64,000 nt of DNA from Larix kaempferi. Lineage: Eukaryota > Streptophyta > Pinopsida > Pinales > Pinaceae. The stretch is from the NCBI GenBank assembly GCA_027924585.1, contig BSBM01000865.1:8258501-8322500 (forward strand), read 5' to 3'. Positions within the stretch are counted from its first letter, which is position 1. Each line of letters opens with the position of its first letter. Position numbers and translations under genes: made by a program. A model generated the notes under the pieces. It ran no database searches, was not told the origin of the DNA, and worked only from the letters and a program-made list of their open reading frames with translations. Positions 49,531-61,399 of the stretch are shown piece after piece.

Positions 49531-49545
49531 GTAAGGGGAGGGGAA
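49531..49545 (+). other. Polypurine tract of Chromovirus 2
   Basis: GTAAGGGGAGGGGAA lies directly before the 3' LTR. Confidence 0.9.
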
Positions 49546-51103
49546 TGTAATGTCCCCATTTTGACCCCCTTTGCATTAAATCGTAAATGATGTAAATATT
49601 GTTATTTAATCATGGTGAGGAGCTCAAGGCCAAGGCCCCACCATTGATTTAGCGTTTTATGTATCGACAATTAAAAAAATAGATGCCTATGGTTTTGTGC
49701 TAGATAGGCACAATGTAAATTAAGACATCATGTAAATACGAATTTTAATGAAAAACCCACAACTGACTATACAATGCAACAAAGAGATGGGGGCATGATT
49801 CTACAAGGAATAGGGAGGGAAATTATTCAAACCCTTGAGCCAATGGTGTTAATCCATGTGTCAATGAGAAAACCCATAAACCACCAACTACCCATTTTGG
49901 GTTATGCACCCAATCATTTAATTCTTCCAGAAATTGGTTGAGGCAGTTAATGCCTTGGGAATGAAGAGGTATGGTAGCCAATTTCATGCATGGGAAAGCC
50001 ATCAACCTGGAAAAAACATACTTTTGCTTCTGGGGCAAGAAAACACCCACGAAATGGTGCCCAAAGCCATTCTGAACCGATAGTCTTTCCTCCCTCACGC
50101 AGTCTGAGCTAGCTGGGCTTTCCCCATCACATTTTTTTTACCAATTTCCTGCATATTTCCATAGCTGGGAGCTCGTTTTTGTGTTACATAGTGGCTGGGA
50201 GAAAGGGAGTCACGTTTTGGGGCTTTATAGAGGTCGTTTTTCCCCTGAAATGCAGAAAACATTTTCTGAAAACAAATTTGCTCTCCCAGGGTTTATTCCC
50301 CATCTACCAGTTCATTTTGGGTTGCCCACATTTTTCAGCACTTGTGTTTTGTTGTAGGGTGCATCCCTGTGTTGGTTGGAAATTATGAGCAAGAATTAGG
50401 AATGGAAGTGGACTAGAATTGGCTTGATAAACCTAGTGAGGAGGTAACCTCTCAAGAGTATAAAAAGGGTTGGTTGCTCTTCTATGCACACCTTGAAGAA
50501 CACTAGAATGGAAGGTATGGCCTAAGGGACTGTGTATTAGTGAAGGGAATACTTCCTTGTGCCAGGTGTGTAGGTATTGTTGGGACCAAGCTAGATAGAT
50601 CTTGCAGAGGGTGCCCATATCTCTATAGATAATCCCACTAGCTTAGCAATTCTTCCTTCCATTGCCTAACAGCCTAATAAACCCAACTGTAGCTTGGCTT
50701 GGCTGATTTGGTGTATCTTTGGGCTATGTGTGAGTCTGTTGTTCCCTGATTCCTTGTAGAGATCATACCCAGCTCGGGAGTGGCAGTGTGTGGAGATATT
50801 GATGATCACAACTGGCCTATGGTTGGGTGGAACGTTGCAGTTGCATAGCCAGTTGCTTGGGACTACTTTGTTATAATATAAGTACTCTCTTGTGTTAACT
50901 TTGCATTTATTTATTTGATGAATATCGTGAATGTATGATGGATGTGTTATTGAAATTACTTCCGCTATGCTTTCTTATAATTATACATTTCCATATGTCT
51001 TTTTATATTATGTGAATGCTTATTTAAAAGTACATGGGTCTAGATGCCAGTTTTAACATCACATTCTCTCTATCATGCTGGTATGATGGGAGGGGATATT
51101 ACA
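49546..51103 (+). repeat. 3' LTR of Chromovirus 2
   Basis: It is 1558 bp and about 97-98% like the 5' LTR by eye. Confidence 0.93.
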
Positions 51104-51450
51104 CTCTCGTCCACTAGGGACCACTTCTTGGAGACATATGTCTACGAATTAATTCAGGGACCGAAGTCTGGGGACGATGCAATCCCTCTCGTCCACTAGG
51201 GACCACTCCTCGGAGACATATGTTTATGGATCAATTCAGGGACCAAAGTCCGGGATGATGCAATCCGTCACGTCCAATAGGGACCACTTCTCGGAGACAT
51301 ATGTCTACGGATCAATTCAGGGATCGAAGTCCGGGGACGATGCAATCCCTCTCGTCCACTAGGGACCACTTCTCGGAGACATATGTCTACGGATCAATTC
51401 AGGGACCGAAGTTCGAGGAAGATGCAATCCATCTCATCCACAAAGGATCT
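51104..51450. repeat. Tandem array of Copia 2 resumed, about 82-84 bp unit
   Basis: CTCGTCCACTAGGGACCACT-type starts occur near 51106, 51190, 51272 and 51355, with CGGAGACATATGT and GATGCAATCC in each. It continues the array cut at 41707. Confidence 0.9.
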
Positions 51451-51645
51451 CCCATCGACCTCCTCGTCGGTATCATCAACCTTATCATCGATACTATTAC
51501 AAGTATCCTCATCATCGACCTTTCTGTCGATATAGACAATCTAATCATCAACGACCATATCACTGCCCTTTTCGAGGAGGGTCCTTCTTAACTACACCAA
51601 GCTTGTCTCAAAGATACTCAAACTTTACTCGAGACAGAGATTTGG

Positions 51646-52134
51646 TCAAGCAACTTGTTCGTCAGTGCTCACATACTCGAGCTTGATAGCTCCTTTCTGC
51701 ACCATATCTCGTATATAGAAATATCGGATCTCTATGTGCTTTGACTTATCATGGAACACTAGATTCTCAGTCATCTTGATACAACTCTGGTTGTCACATA
51801 GGATCACAGTGGGGTCCATATCTAAGTCAAATAAACCTGATAACAACTTTTGAAGCCATATCACTTCACAACTAGCAGAGCAGGTAGCTATACATTCCGC
51901 TTCAACTGTACTTAAAGCCACACTAGATTGCTTCCTGCTAAACCACGAGATCATGGCAGATCCAAGACAATAACATTCGCCCGATGTGCTCTTCCTATCT
52001 GATACACTTCCTGCCCAATCAGCATCTTTGTAGCCATACAATCTGAAGTCATGATATCAAAGATAACATAGACCAAAGTCTATCGTACCCTTTAGGTACC
52101 TCATCACATGCTTTGCAGCTATCAGGTGAACATG
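51646..52134 (-). pseudogene. Copia 2 RNase H remnant, truncated by Element 3
   Basis: In element sense it starts with the RT thumb (AAKHVMRYLKGTIDFG, about 52110-52060). A short frameshift or stop follows, then 131 open codons with DADWAGS, SVALSTVEAE, CDNQSCIKMTEN and DKSKHIEI, ending at a stop directly after STDEQVA where the family normally continues to a C-terminal TKPL motif. The upstream side is cut at 52134 by the LTR of Element 3; the rest of pol should lie beyond the window. Confidence 0.88.
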
Positions 52135-53053
52135 TGTTGGTTTGCTCTGGGCAGACCCGGGTTAGCTATACTTTTTAGACCAACAGAACCCTTATCTCAC
52201 TGGCCCTTTCAGCAACAGGTCGCAGAAGCAACCTGAAGTCTCACTCGAAGTGATTCTAATGGGGTGGCAGAAGACTCAAGTGTCCTCAGCCAGGTTCTGA
52301 GGCATCCAGGGTGCTTAAAACCCTCCTTAGTCCTCTCCAAAAGGGCTAACTTCTCTATTTCTATTACTCTGGCTAGACCCCTGTCTTATCGCATTACACA
52401 GGCAGTGCGATAAGCCTTCTCCTTATATGATCCTGTCTAGCGATACTTAGGATATCGCAGATGCGATATCTCCCTCCTTTCTGTCCCTGCGGTATGTGAC
52501 ACTTAGCCACTTCCTGGTTTAATACACTGACTCAAACACCCTTATCCACTTACTGAGAGATCTTAATATCACTTAGTCTCTAAGCATAATCCTCACTAAT
52601 GTGCTTAACCCTTAATACCTCACAATGATGTGACTGTATAAAATATTACCTTAAGCAATGCTCTAACTGAACTCTTCATGCATTATACTCATTCAATACT
52701 CAAGCATTATCCTTTATTGAATAGAGATCTATTTTGCTAGGATTCATCTATGATTTTCACAATCTGCTCAATGAGCTGGCCTCTGATCTCTGGAAGATGT
52801 TCAGACTCTGTATGACCAAAAACTCGACTACTCTCTACTTAATAACTTTAGTAACTATGTGTCCAACCACTTTACATACAAAAGACTCCTATATATAGAT
52901 GGCCCGAAGGTCTCATCGCAGTTACAAAACTATGGGCCTTATCCCAATAGTGACTCAACCCTAACCACCTATAGTCAACTAGCTGTACTTTCATGGCCGC
53001 CTCCTGTCTCGTCGTCGCTTCCTGCAGTCCTTAGTCTTTAATGCATGGGCCCA
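52135..53053 (-). repeat. 3' LTR of Element 3 (inner end tentative)
   Basis: The first 505 bases match 63496-64000. The inner end is placed at GGGCCCA (53053) because a purine run (CCAAAGAAGAAGCAA on the minus strand, 53054-53068) follows; this is a best guess. It contains two TATCGCA/TGCGATA palindromes at 52385-52414 and 52451-52470. Confidence 0.7.
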
Positions 53054-53357
53054 TTGCTTCTTCTTTGGTTCAAGCAATGCTGACTGTAGTCCTTCTTCTT
53101 AATGAGGGTAGCTGAACCCTCTCTTCATCTTCGGCGCCTTTATTATGGTGGTTGAGCTCTCCCTTCGGCCTCTTCCTTGTACCACGCGCTTTGACTTTCC
53201 TGTACATATCGCCGCAATTCCCGTCGGAATTTGCGCTACGGCGATATCTTTGCCTTGTCGCCAAAATTGGTACTTTCTCCTCAAAAATGGTTATCTTTTC
53301 CAAAATTAGCAGCTTTCTAAATGCTGCGGGAGTTCTCTCCAACAACTCCCCAAACAC

Positions 53358-54632
53358 TTACTTGTGGCTCGTCCCCGAGCCACTCGCAACATTAGCTTGC
53401 TTCATCTGCATAAGCTTATCCTTTGCTGCCTGTGAGATTGTTGCGAATTGTGCCTTAAGCGCTTTAATACTTTCATCCATGCTTGTTACTTCTTCCTGCG
53501 CTGCGCTTAGCATCTCAGCTGTTACCAAGGAGTCTTCTGTGCTCTCAATGACTCCTTTACTTGATGTGAAGCTTTTCACCTTTTTCTCCAGTTCATCAAC
53601 CAGATGTGCGACTTTGCTTTCATGCGGGCTAACTGCGTTAGTCAGGTTGATCTGCTGTTCTCTGTACTTCTGCACTTGCTGTTGAAATTGCGTTATTTCT
53701 TCTTTCTTCCTTATCTTTGCAAGAGCACTCAATCCCTTGTACTCTTCTTCAGCTCTAGATATCGCATCTTCAAAGTGCTTAATATGCTGATTGAGTTCTG
53801 CTTTCTGTGGGAGCTCCTCTAGCTCCAGCCATGTTTTTGATGCATCCTCTAGGATAGCCTCTGTTGCTTCCACTCGACACTGCATCTGTGTCTGTACAAT
53901 TCTTATAGCTTGCACTCGTGCTTCTTGGATTTCTTCTGGAGTAAGTGGCCTATTCCCTTCAAGCGTAGCAATCCTTGCTTTGTATTCTTCCTCCATCTTA
54001 TTCTTCTCTTCATCTAGAGCCCTTGCTCTTTCTGCTATTTTTCTTATCTTTTGAGTTATTTCTAACTCAGGCTTGATATCGCACTGCGGAAGTTCTGCTG
54101 CGATATTCTCTAAAACAAGAGAGACATCCTGCTCTCGCTGAACATATTGCGTCAACTGGGCACTCTCTGCCTCATGCTGCGCAATGAGCTGCACATTTTC
54201 GTTGGAAAGTAAAACATTATGCTCATATGTGACTCGTTCTCTGTGCCTCAGCTCCGTGCCTATCTGCTGAAAAATTTCGTACAACTGGTCCACAGGCACT
54301 TCTGGTAGGTTCACCTCAAGAGGATGAACCATCTGCACTTCCATAGGAGCAGGAAACTTAATGCTTCCTGGCGGTATACGAACAATGTTCGTGCGGTCCC
54401 TTGCAATACTTTCTTCTCTGGTCTGCAAAGGGGGCTGCGAACTTCCTCCTACTGTGGTTGGAGCTGGCTGAATCTGCATAGAAGCAGTCTCCTCAGTTAT
54501 TGCCTTCAGCTCTAGCAACTTCTTGTCAAGGCTTGTGCGCAGCAGATCCTGCGATGACTGAATCGCAGCGAATCTCTCCTGCATCTTCTCATGTATTCGG
54601 CTGGCGATGAGATCATACTCATCCTCTGTCAT
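53358..54632 (-). CDS. Element 3 accessory protein, C-terminal part: long coiled coil
   Basis: This is an open frame of 424 codons from ATG 54632. The N-terminal third is polar with Gln- and Pro-rich stretches; from about residue 190 to 410 it is almost entirely heptad-like, charged alpha-helix (KIRKIAERARALDEEKNKMEEEYKAR and similar), ending GSGTSHK. No catalytic, membrane or signal sequence is seen. It is in the same frame as the preceding mobile-domain-like part, separated by a TAG and three codons, so both may originally be one protein of about 970 residues. Coiled coils suggest oligomerisation or binding to a partner, but the function is unknown. Confidence 0.7.
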   Translation of the reverse strand: MTEDEYDLIASRIHEKMQERFAAIQSSQDLLRTSLDKKLLELKAITEETASMQIQPAPTTVGGSSQPPLQTREESIARDRTNIVRIPPGSIKFPAPMEVQMVHPLEVNLPEVPVDQLYEIFQQIGTELRHRERVTYEHNVLLSNENVQLIAQHEAESAQLTQYVQREQDVSLVLENIAAELPQCDIKPELEITQKIRKIAERARALDEEKNKMEEEYKARIATLEGNRPLTPEEIQEARVQAIRIVQTQMQCRVEATEAILEDASKTWLELEELPQKAELNQHIKHFEDAISRAEEEYKGLSALAKIRKKEEITQFQQQVQKYREQQINLTNAVSPHESKVAHLVDELEKKVKSFTSSKGVIESTEDSLVTAEMLSAAQEEVTSMDESIKALKAQFATISQAAKDKLMQMKQANVASGSGTSHK

Positions 54633-54641
54633 GATCGGTGC

Positions 54642-56300
54642 CTATGGTTCTTCGAAAGTAACCGTCTTCGTTCTCTTCTTCTTTGCTTGCAGTGGAGAAG
54701 GGCCTTCAGTACCCTTTCTCTTAGAACCCATTGGTTCTTTCGCTTTATCTTTAGGATCTATCTCCGTAACATCTTCTGGATCATCAACTGGAGCATCAAC
54801 TGGAACTAGGCCAGATGATAGATCATCATACATCTGTTTCATCTCCTCATCAAAACAGTTTCTAATGGTGTCTTCAACCTGCTGGATATCCATGCGATAT
54901 GGGTCAGGGGCCCATTCCTTATGTTTCCTGAATCCCTTGGGTCTGATATATGTTTTATCCCTGTCGACTTTAAATTCCAGCTTGGAATGATAAAGATCGA
55001 CGACCGGCGAGTCGACACGCGGAATCGTTGCTACAGTCTCAAGCAATAGCATATAATAGTCATGGAATACCATTGCGTTGTTCTTTTGCTTCTCTGGGTG
55101 ATTACTCACCCAAATATTTGAATACCTTGTGCCTATGCATGCCCCTGGTTCCAGTTGTGGAAACTGCGAATTGGGCGGCTCTTTCCATCCAATAAAAGCC
55201 ATAAGGATCAGCAGCCACGAGAAGTGGAAGCTGTGAAGCGGATCTTGCTGTGCCTGCGCACAGTCTTGAAAGAAACTATTAAGCAAAAATAAAATCCAAT
55301 TGTAAGGTTTACCTTTTATGACTTCAATCGCCAGGCGGATAACTGAGCCTGTGACCTCCTTTGGCCTCACCTTGAAGAGGAGCTTTCCTACCAACAGACT
55401 AACAGTAAATCGCAAGGCCTCATCCTGTATTGAGTTGACATCGTAGGCGTGACCTCCTCTTTGCAGCTTATACTCAGCAACCTGCTTGGCTGAGAGCCTG
55501 GTATCCTTTGTGGCTCCATCAATATTTATCTGAGGGTCAAGGCCAGTCTTCGACAGACCGGTAATGCGGTGAATAAGGTCAACATTAACATCTATCTGGT
55601 TACCCAACCTTAAGTAACCACCATGCACACATGAAAGTAGCATCCGCACTACAGCATTTACCTCTGGACCCCGTCCAAAGTGCGGAATCTCCAGGAGATT
55701 GAGCAGTCCCGACGGTGCTAAATGGCTTGCATGGTCCATGGGGACGAACTCATCTCGCTCTGTCCTTGGGTTCCTCTCAATTGTCATATAACGATCACGA
55801 TGGAAGTGTGGGTAAAGCTTATAATCTCCTAGATTATAATCAGCAAACTTAACAGCATGGATATTCCCCCGAAGGTTACCTTCTTCCTTCACTCGCTTAT
55901 CCAGTGGTGGGAGTATGAGTTCATATCTAAAGTCTTTCGGAAGGGCAATTTCTGGTGCGTTTTCTATCCTTGGTGGGAAATATACAGTAGCGACTGTGAC
56001 TTCTTCCGGAAGTTCTTGCTCCTATTCTTCTGACTCTGTGCTACTCGGGGTCTCGATATACTCCATATTAGCTAAGGTCCTTGGTGACTGTCGTGTGGAT
56101 GGAGAACCAGCAGTAACTTTCTTTCCTTTCTTAGCCGCGGGCGAAGTCATAGCAAGCTCAAGTCCACCCCGTTGAAATCTCTGCAACACGTCTTCGAGAG
56201 GCTCGTCTAGTGCGAGGAACCTTCCCCTGCGGTACTCTGGACTTCCTATGATTGCTATTCTGAGACAAATCAAGGTCTGCAACTGTTTTTGACTTCCCTG
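54642..56300 (-). pseudogene. Element 3 accessory protein, N-terminal part: plant-mobile-domain-like
   Basis: The frame is open from about 56300 to 54645 apart from one TAG at 56022-56024. The central part (LLSCVHGGYLRLGNQIDVNV, then DLIHRITGLSKTGLDP) and FNSFFQDC/FHFSWLLILMAFIGW-type helices resemble the poorly characterised plant transposon/mobile-domain proteins found beside gypsy elements. The tail is acidic then basic (GSKRKGTEGPSP...KKKRTKT), a possible nuclear signal. It ends at a TAG 10 bases before the coiled-coil frame. No ATG fits the frame start, so a spliced subgenomic transcript or readthrough would be needed. Similarity to the mobile-domain family is by recognition only. Confidence 0.55.
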
Positions 56301-56905
56301 CTAAGAATTCTGCTGAAAATACACTCTGCTCTTCTCAAATGCTCTAAACTCTTTCGATAAAAATGAACAAGTAACCCCGTTCTTTGAATAAGACGTGTAT
56401 TTATCATAAGGCGGGAACTTCAAACGGCAACGGACCAGTGAGCTGGACCCGTTGGCGGCATTTAATGCATAGACAAGACAGCACCCCATGCCCATTTATT
56501 GAAAAACACCATTTGAAATTTCGCTGGGAAACTGTGCGCCGGAGTGGTGTCGCATCGAATTTTCCAAATCTAGAAGAATCGACGTACTGCTGCCAAATCT
56601 TAGTACAACAGATACTTGTCAGTCGTACACTTAATGCTTGTTAGAAGGTGAAGTGACTAGCCATCTGATCAATTCAAACATTGCTATCGCATCGATCTGT
56701 TTTCTGTCTCCTGCGATACGATATCGCGTCGCCTGGAAATGCAAAGTGCAAAAACTCGCATCGCATCAAAATTATCGCAACAACCAGAAAAACTTGCTGC
56801 GAACTCTTACTTAAAGTATTTTCCCGGTGTAGACTCCTTAGGGTGCGATGCCTCATTTCAACTACACTGGATATCTGCACCACTTGCTTCTTTTCTGGGC
56901 TAGGG
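56301..56905. other. Region between pol and accessory frame of Element 3
   Basis: The minus frame of the accessory protein stays open for 64 codons upstream of the TAG at 56301, but with no recognisable motif. The segment also has several CGATA/TGCGAT motifs like those in the LTR. It could contain a splice acceptor or promoter for the downstream frame. Confidence 0.45.
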
Positions 56906-59900
56906 CTAGGAGGTGGCATGGCCTTCATAATACAGCTTAAGCCTACTGCCATTGATCAAGGTAGGAAGAAACTCCCCACTCAAAGTACGAAGCTGAATAG
57001 CACCTCCATCTGTTATTTGCTGAATTTGATATGGCCCTAACCAATGAGTCTTGAATTTTCTAGGGAACTTTATAAACTTACTGTCATAAAGGAGTACCAA
57101 GTCTCCAAGCTGAAAGATTTTGTTCTTGATATGCCTATCATGCCAAGATTTTTCTCGTGCTTTCTGCACTTTCTGATGAAATCCTGCGATAAATCTGTCT
57201 TCCTCCAGATTGAGCAGCTGTGCCAATCTCTCCTCTAAAGTATCAGAATGAGCCATCTCTGTAAGCTGAGCAATCCTTAGACTGGGTAAAATGTATTCCA
57301 TAGGCATAACAGCCTCTTGTCCATACACCAAGCTGAAAGGTGTGTGTCATGTTAATTTCTTGCATGTGGTCCTGTAAGCCCATAATACAACATTAACTCT
57401 AAGGTCCCAATCATCTCTTTGACTGTTACAAATCTTTGTAAGAGCATGTTCTAATATCTTATTAAAAGCCTCCACCATACCATTATCTTGAGGGTGGTAT
57501 GGTGTACTCTTATGGTGCTGGATTTCAAATTCTTCTGTCAAGGCTTCTATGGTGCGATTCAAAAAATGTGTGCCTTGATCACTCAGCAAAATCACTGGGC
57601 ATCCAAATCTAGTGATGATGTTTTCAAAAATAGACTGTGCTGCTGTGGCAGCATCGCAATTCCTTACTGGTTTTGCCTCAGCCCACCTGGTGAGGTATTC
57701 TATTGCTGTAATAATATATCTCGCACCAGTTCGTTTTCCTGGTGGGTTAATAGGACCCACGAAGTCTATAGCCCATTTATCAAATGCACGTAGCGTTATC
57801 TGTGGTCGCAACGGCATTTCATCTCTTCTGGAGGGCTTTCCTGCCCTCTGGCAGATATCACATGATCTGCAAAACTCTTTACTGTCTTTATGTAATGTAG
57901 GCCACCATAATCCTGCTGATAGGATTTTCTGAGCAGTAGGCTTTCCTGCGAAATGACCTCCTGCGATGCCCGAATGTGCTTCCTTAAGAATGGTCTGTTT
58001 CTCATGGGGCATAATGCATCTGCGCAAAATTTCATCTGGACCCAACTTATAGAGATGTCCTGCAATCAAGGTGAAATCTGCTGCTTTCACCACTAATTGT
58101 TTCTTTTGTTGCTTAGTAAACTCAGACGGTGCCCACCCTGTAGTGAGAAATTGAATTATGTCTGCGTAATATTCGTCTGCGACCTGAATAGAAAATAATT
58201 GCGCATCAGGCAAGTTGTCCTCTAAATTACTTGGTTCTTCACCTGAGTCTATCCTTGACAGGTGATCAGGTCCTGCATTTAGTCTTCCTCGCTTGACAAT
58301 GATTTCAAAATCATATTCCTGAAACAACAATATCCATCTGCATATTCTTCCCCCTAACACTGGCTTATTGACCAAGTACTTTAATGCAGAATGGTCAGTG
58401 AACATCTTGAACGGGGCACCCAACAGATAGTGTCGAAATTTCTGTAAAGCATACACCATTGCTAACCCTTCTCTCTCTGTGGTGGTGTAATTCTTCTCTG
58501 CTGTCGATAATCTCCTGCTCGAATATGAGATAGGGTGATCAATACCCCCTTCTCCTGGTTGCGTGAGAACAATGCCTAGTGCGATGCCAGATGCATTCAC
58601 ATGAACATGAAAAGGCTTGTTCCAATCTGGAAATACCAAAATAGGTGCTGTAACCATTTTTTCTTTAAGAGTATCGAGACTCTTCTGACATTCCTCATTC
58701 CACTGAAATCTGATATCCTTCTTCAATAATTTCTCCATTGGTGCGGTAATCTTGGCATAACCTTTAATAAACTTTCTGTAGTACCCGGTATGACCAAGTG
58801 CAGTTCTCAGTTGCTTTACTGAGTTGGGTGCTGGTAAATTGACAATGATGGCGATCTTCGCAGGATCTACCATCAAGCCTTGTCTGCAAACAATGTGACC
58901 CAACAAAGTACCAAAAGGCGCACAAAATATACATTTTTTCAAGTTAAGGGAAATCTGGTGCTGTCTACATTTTTCAAACATTAATCTCAGATCTCCTATG
59001 TGCTTCTTGATTAGTCCAAATACAGTCCAACCATCAAAATAAACTTCTATAAATCGATGGATGTATTCCTTAAAAACAGCAACAACTACTCTAGAAAAAA
59101 TTGCTGGGGCATTCTTAAGACCAAAGGGCATTACCGTATACTGAAAGGAGCCCCATTCTGTCGCAAACGTGGTCTTGTGCCTGTCGTCTGGATGGATTCT
59201 TATCTGGTGATAGCCTGAAAAGCCATCAGTGAATGAATATATTTCTTGTCCTCCAACATTGTCTAAGACTTCATCAGTGAAGGGTGTCGGAAATGGGTCA
59301 TGCAGCGATGCATCATTCAGTTTGCGCAAGTCGACACAGATCCTGATGTCTCCTTTTGTTTTCTTTTCTTGTACTACCATGGGACTAACCCACTCACTTT
59401 CTTCAACAGGCTCAATGATTCCTGCTGCTAGCATCTTATCTATTTCATCTTTTACTTTTGCTTTATACCGCGAGTTCAACCTGTATGGACGCTGCTTAAC
59501 CGGCTTAGCATCCTCCTTAAGCGGTATTCTCATGACTCCTAAGTCACCCACTATTCCCTTCATTTCTGTAAAGTTGGTAGGAAATAGGTCCTGATACTCA
59601 TGTAATAGATCTGTGATTTGGCCAATTGTCTCCTCATCCCAATAATCTCCAATAGAGGCAAACTTAGGTTCTGTTTCTGTGCCAATATTGCTCTTTTTAA
59701 TCTTGATTGGTTCTGTTACAGCTGGAATTTCTAAGTGTGGTCCTTCAACTTCACGCGTACCTTCTGTTTCTGTGATATTGATACTGCGAGGATCTTCATC
59801 CTCATCGCCTGAATCTTGTGCGAAGTTGTAACATTCCAAAGCATGTTCCATCTGAATAGCCCACTCGGGTTGCGAATACACTGGTAATGTGCAATCATCA

Positions 59901-61399
59901 AATATTTTAGTCTTTATGATCTTCAAGGCCCGATCAATGCTTGGATACTCAGATTCAAAACTGAAAGTAAGCAAAAAGATTTCTATCATAATAGGCCATG
60001 AGATAGTTCCTTTTCTTAGCTCTGTTTCTTTATACCAGTTCCTTGGAACTGTATCCAGTGTGTGAATAAACAAATGAACCAACTCATCTGCTGGAATTTT
60101 TAGCCAACTCTCTTCACAGATCATAATGTGTGCTCTGGGATCACTTTCTCCTGTGTATTTCTGCTGTATACAGTCTCTTTCTTTAGAGAACCTAATACAC
60201 ATCAATCTCTTACAATCATACCATGATGCGATATGTTCCTTGTGTGTGTACCACCATCTTGCAGGTGTAGCTCTAACTGCAAGGTCAAAAACCTCCATCC
60301 TCTGCTCTTGAGGAATCTCTTGTTCAAACTGCTGTAAAAAATCATTGACATCTGCTAATCCATCAAAAGTTGGAATATACCTGTTCTCTGTTCCGATCCA
60401 TCGCAGTGATTTAGTCATGAATGCGCATCTGCGAGTAGAAACTTCATGGAGTCTATTTTGCCAATTCTCTAAGCCGACATCTGAATCTGATGTGCATGAA
60501 CTATCGCATCTCCAGCTAATATGTCCATCGGCTGTAGGATTGATGTAATCTGTCTGATTAGAAGTCATCTGATACAAATTTTCCATGTTATGCACCTCCT
60601 CTTCTGCTTTGATCGGCTCAATGTAGCGAGGACCCTGTAAAGGATCCAGTGGTGCGATAACCCGAACTTGAGTATCTTCAAATGTCATCTGCCTTTTCTT
60701 TAAGTTGATGACAACCTTGTTATCAAAAGCCCAATCAATACCTAATAGAGCTAGATAGGGTCTGGTATCACCAATAATTTCTATGATCTCAAAATCTGCA
60801 TATGTGTGAACTCCATCGATGTCAACTGGGACATGCGATAAGCGACCCATCGGTGATACTCTCTGCTGATTGGCTAGTCTTAGATGGATAGGGGATCTGC
60901 TTAGCTTTGGACTACCCATATGTTCCCATGTCTGCTTAGTCAAGACATTTACTTATGATCCTAATTCTAGGATAACCTCATCCATTTCAAATAGTCCGAT
61001 CTGCGCTGTGAGCCTCATCTCTCTTCCTGTCCTTGTATGGCCCATTATATGGTGAATAGTTCGCTGTGTGTTGCTCAAGGAAGGACTCTGTTGACATTGA
61101 TCAATAACTTTCTGAAGTTCCTCTACAGCTTTCTCATTTCTCAGAAGTTTCAAACAACTCTGCAGGAAGGACTGTACACTTCCTGTCAATTCCTCTTCAT
61201 CGCATCTTCCAGATGTGCTAGCCTGCGGTATCTGCACAGTACTAACATCATATGGTGGTTGTCGCGGTATACCCTAAGATGGTAATACTGGTGATCTGGA
61301 ATGTGTCTGTTCAGCAAAGGAGGTCTTAGCTTGCTGAAATGCCTCCTTATTCTTCTGTAGGTCAAGTGGGATATATTTTTCTGGGGCTTTGCGCACCCA
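56906..61399 (-). pseudogene. Element 3 pol: protease, second Gag-like domain, RT, RNase H, integrase
   Basis: The frame is continuous with gag and broken by stops at 61275, 60953 and 57347. Protease: ILELGS (Glu where the catalytic Asp is expected) directly before the 60953 stop, flap and LLGIDWAF after it. A Gag-capsid-like domain spans 59894-60391 ([32 protein letters not shown]). RT has [16 protein letters not shown] and YFDG at 59030-59041, so the second catalytic Asp of YxDD is Gly. RNase H reads HVNASG (58595), Asn for the first catalytic Asp. Integrase keeps the HHCC finger (CRSCDIC) and D, D, E ([22 protein letters not shown]). The C-terminal module (57331-56906) has WLGPYQI and no chromodomain. 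The protein cannot be active as encoded. Confidence 0.93.
59894..60391 (-). other. Second Gag-like (capsid-type) domain inside Element 3 pol
   Basis: About 166 residues between protease and RT have the layout of a retrotransposon capsid: an acidic start ([20 protein letters not shown]), a helix with ATPARWW, a W...KRLM..RF segment, then [20 protein letters not shown] and a Leu/Phe-rich end. A true gag exists upstream in the same frame, so this is either a duplicated capsid or a Gag-derived accessory domain. Assignment is by pattern only. Confidence 0.6.

Larger units (their letters stand above)
41708..51103 (+). mobile_element. Complete Ty3/gypsy chromovirus, Tekay-like (Chromovirus 2)
   Basis: It is 9396 bp long, with LTRs of 1561 and 1558 bp that start TGTAATGTCCCC and end ATTACA. 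Flanks are CTCTT (41703-41707) and CTCTC (51104-51108), one mismatch. It has an iMet primer site, a long repetitive leader, gag-pol with a chromodomain, and a purine tract directly before the 3' LTR. LTRs differ by about 2-3% by eye. It sits inside the 82 bp tandem array of Copia 2, whose units resume at 51104. Coding damage is limited to a few stops and two frameshifts. Confidence 0.95.
39935..52134 (-). mobile_element. Copia 2: Ty1/Copia element, 3' half visible, split by nested insertions
   Basis: A 3' LTR (39935-40527), purine tract, tandem arrays and an RNase H remnant (51646-52134) are colinear on the minus strand once the chromovirus at 41708-51103 is removed. The rest of pol, gag and the 5' LTR must lie beyond Element 3, past the window end. 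The layout (pol end, tandem arrays, 3' LTR) is the same as in Copia 1, and the LTRs share motifs, but the array sequences differ. Confidence 0.85.

Noticed and set aside
54642-56300. Retroviral envelope-like gene after pol
   Set aside because: The sequence has no signal peptide, transmembrane helix or cleavage site; it fits a nuclear or cytoplasmic protein better.
59030-59041. YFDG as a natural active-site variant of RT
   Set aside because: The second Asp of the YxDD box is essential in known reverse transcriptases, and RNase H and protease residues are also changed in this copy, so loss of function is more likely.
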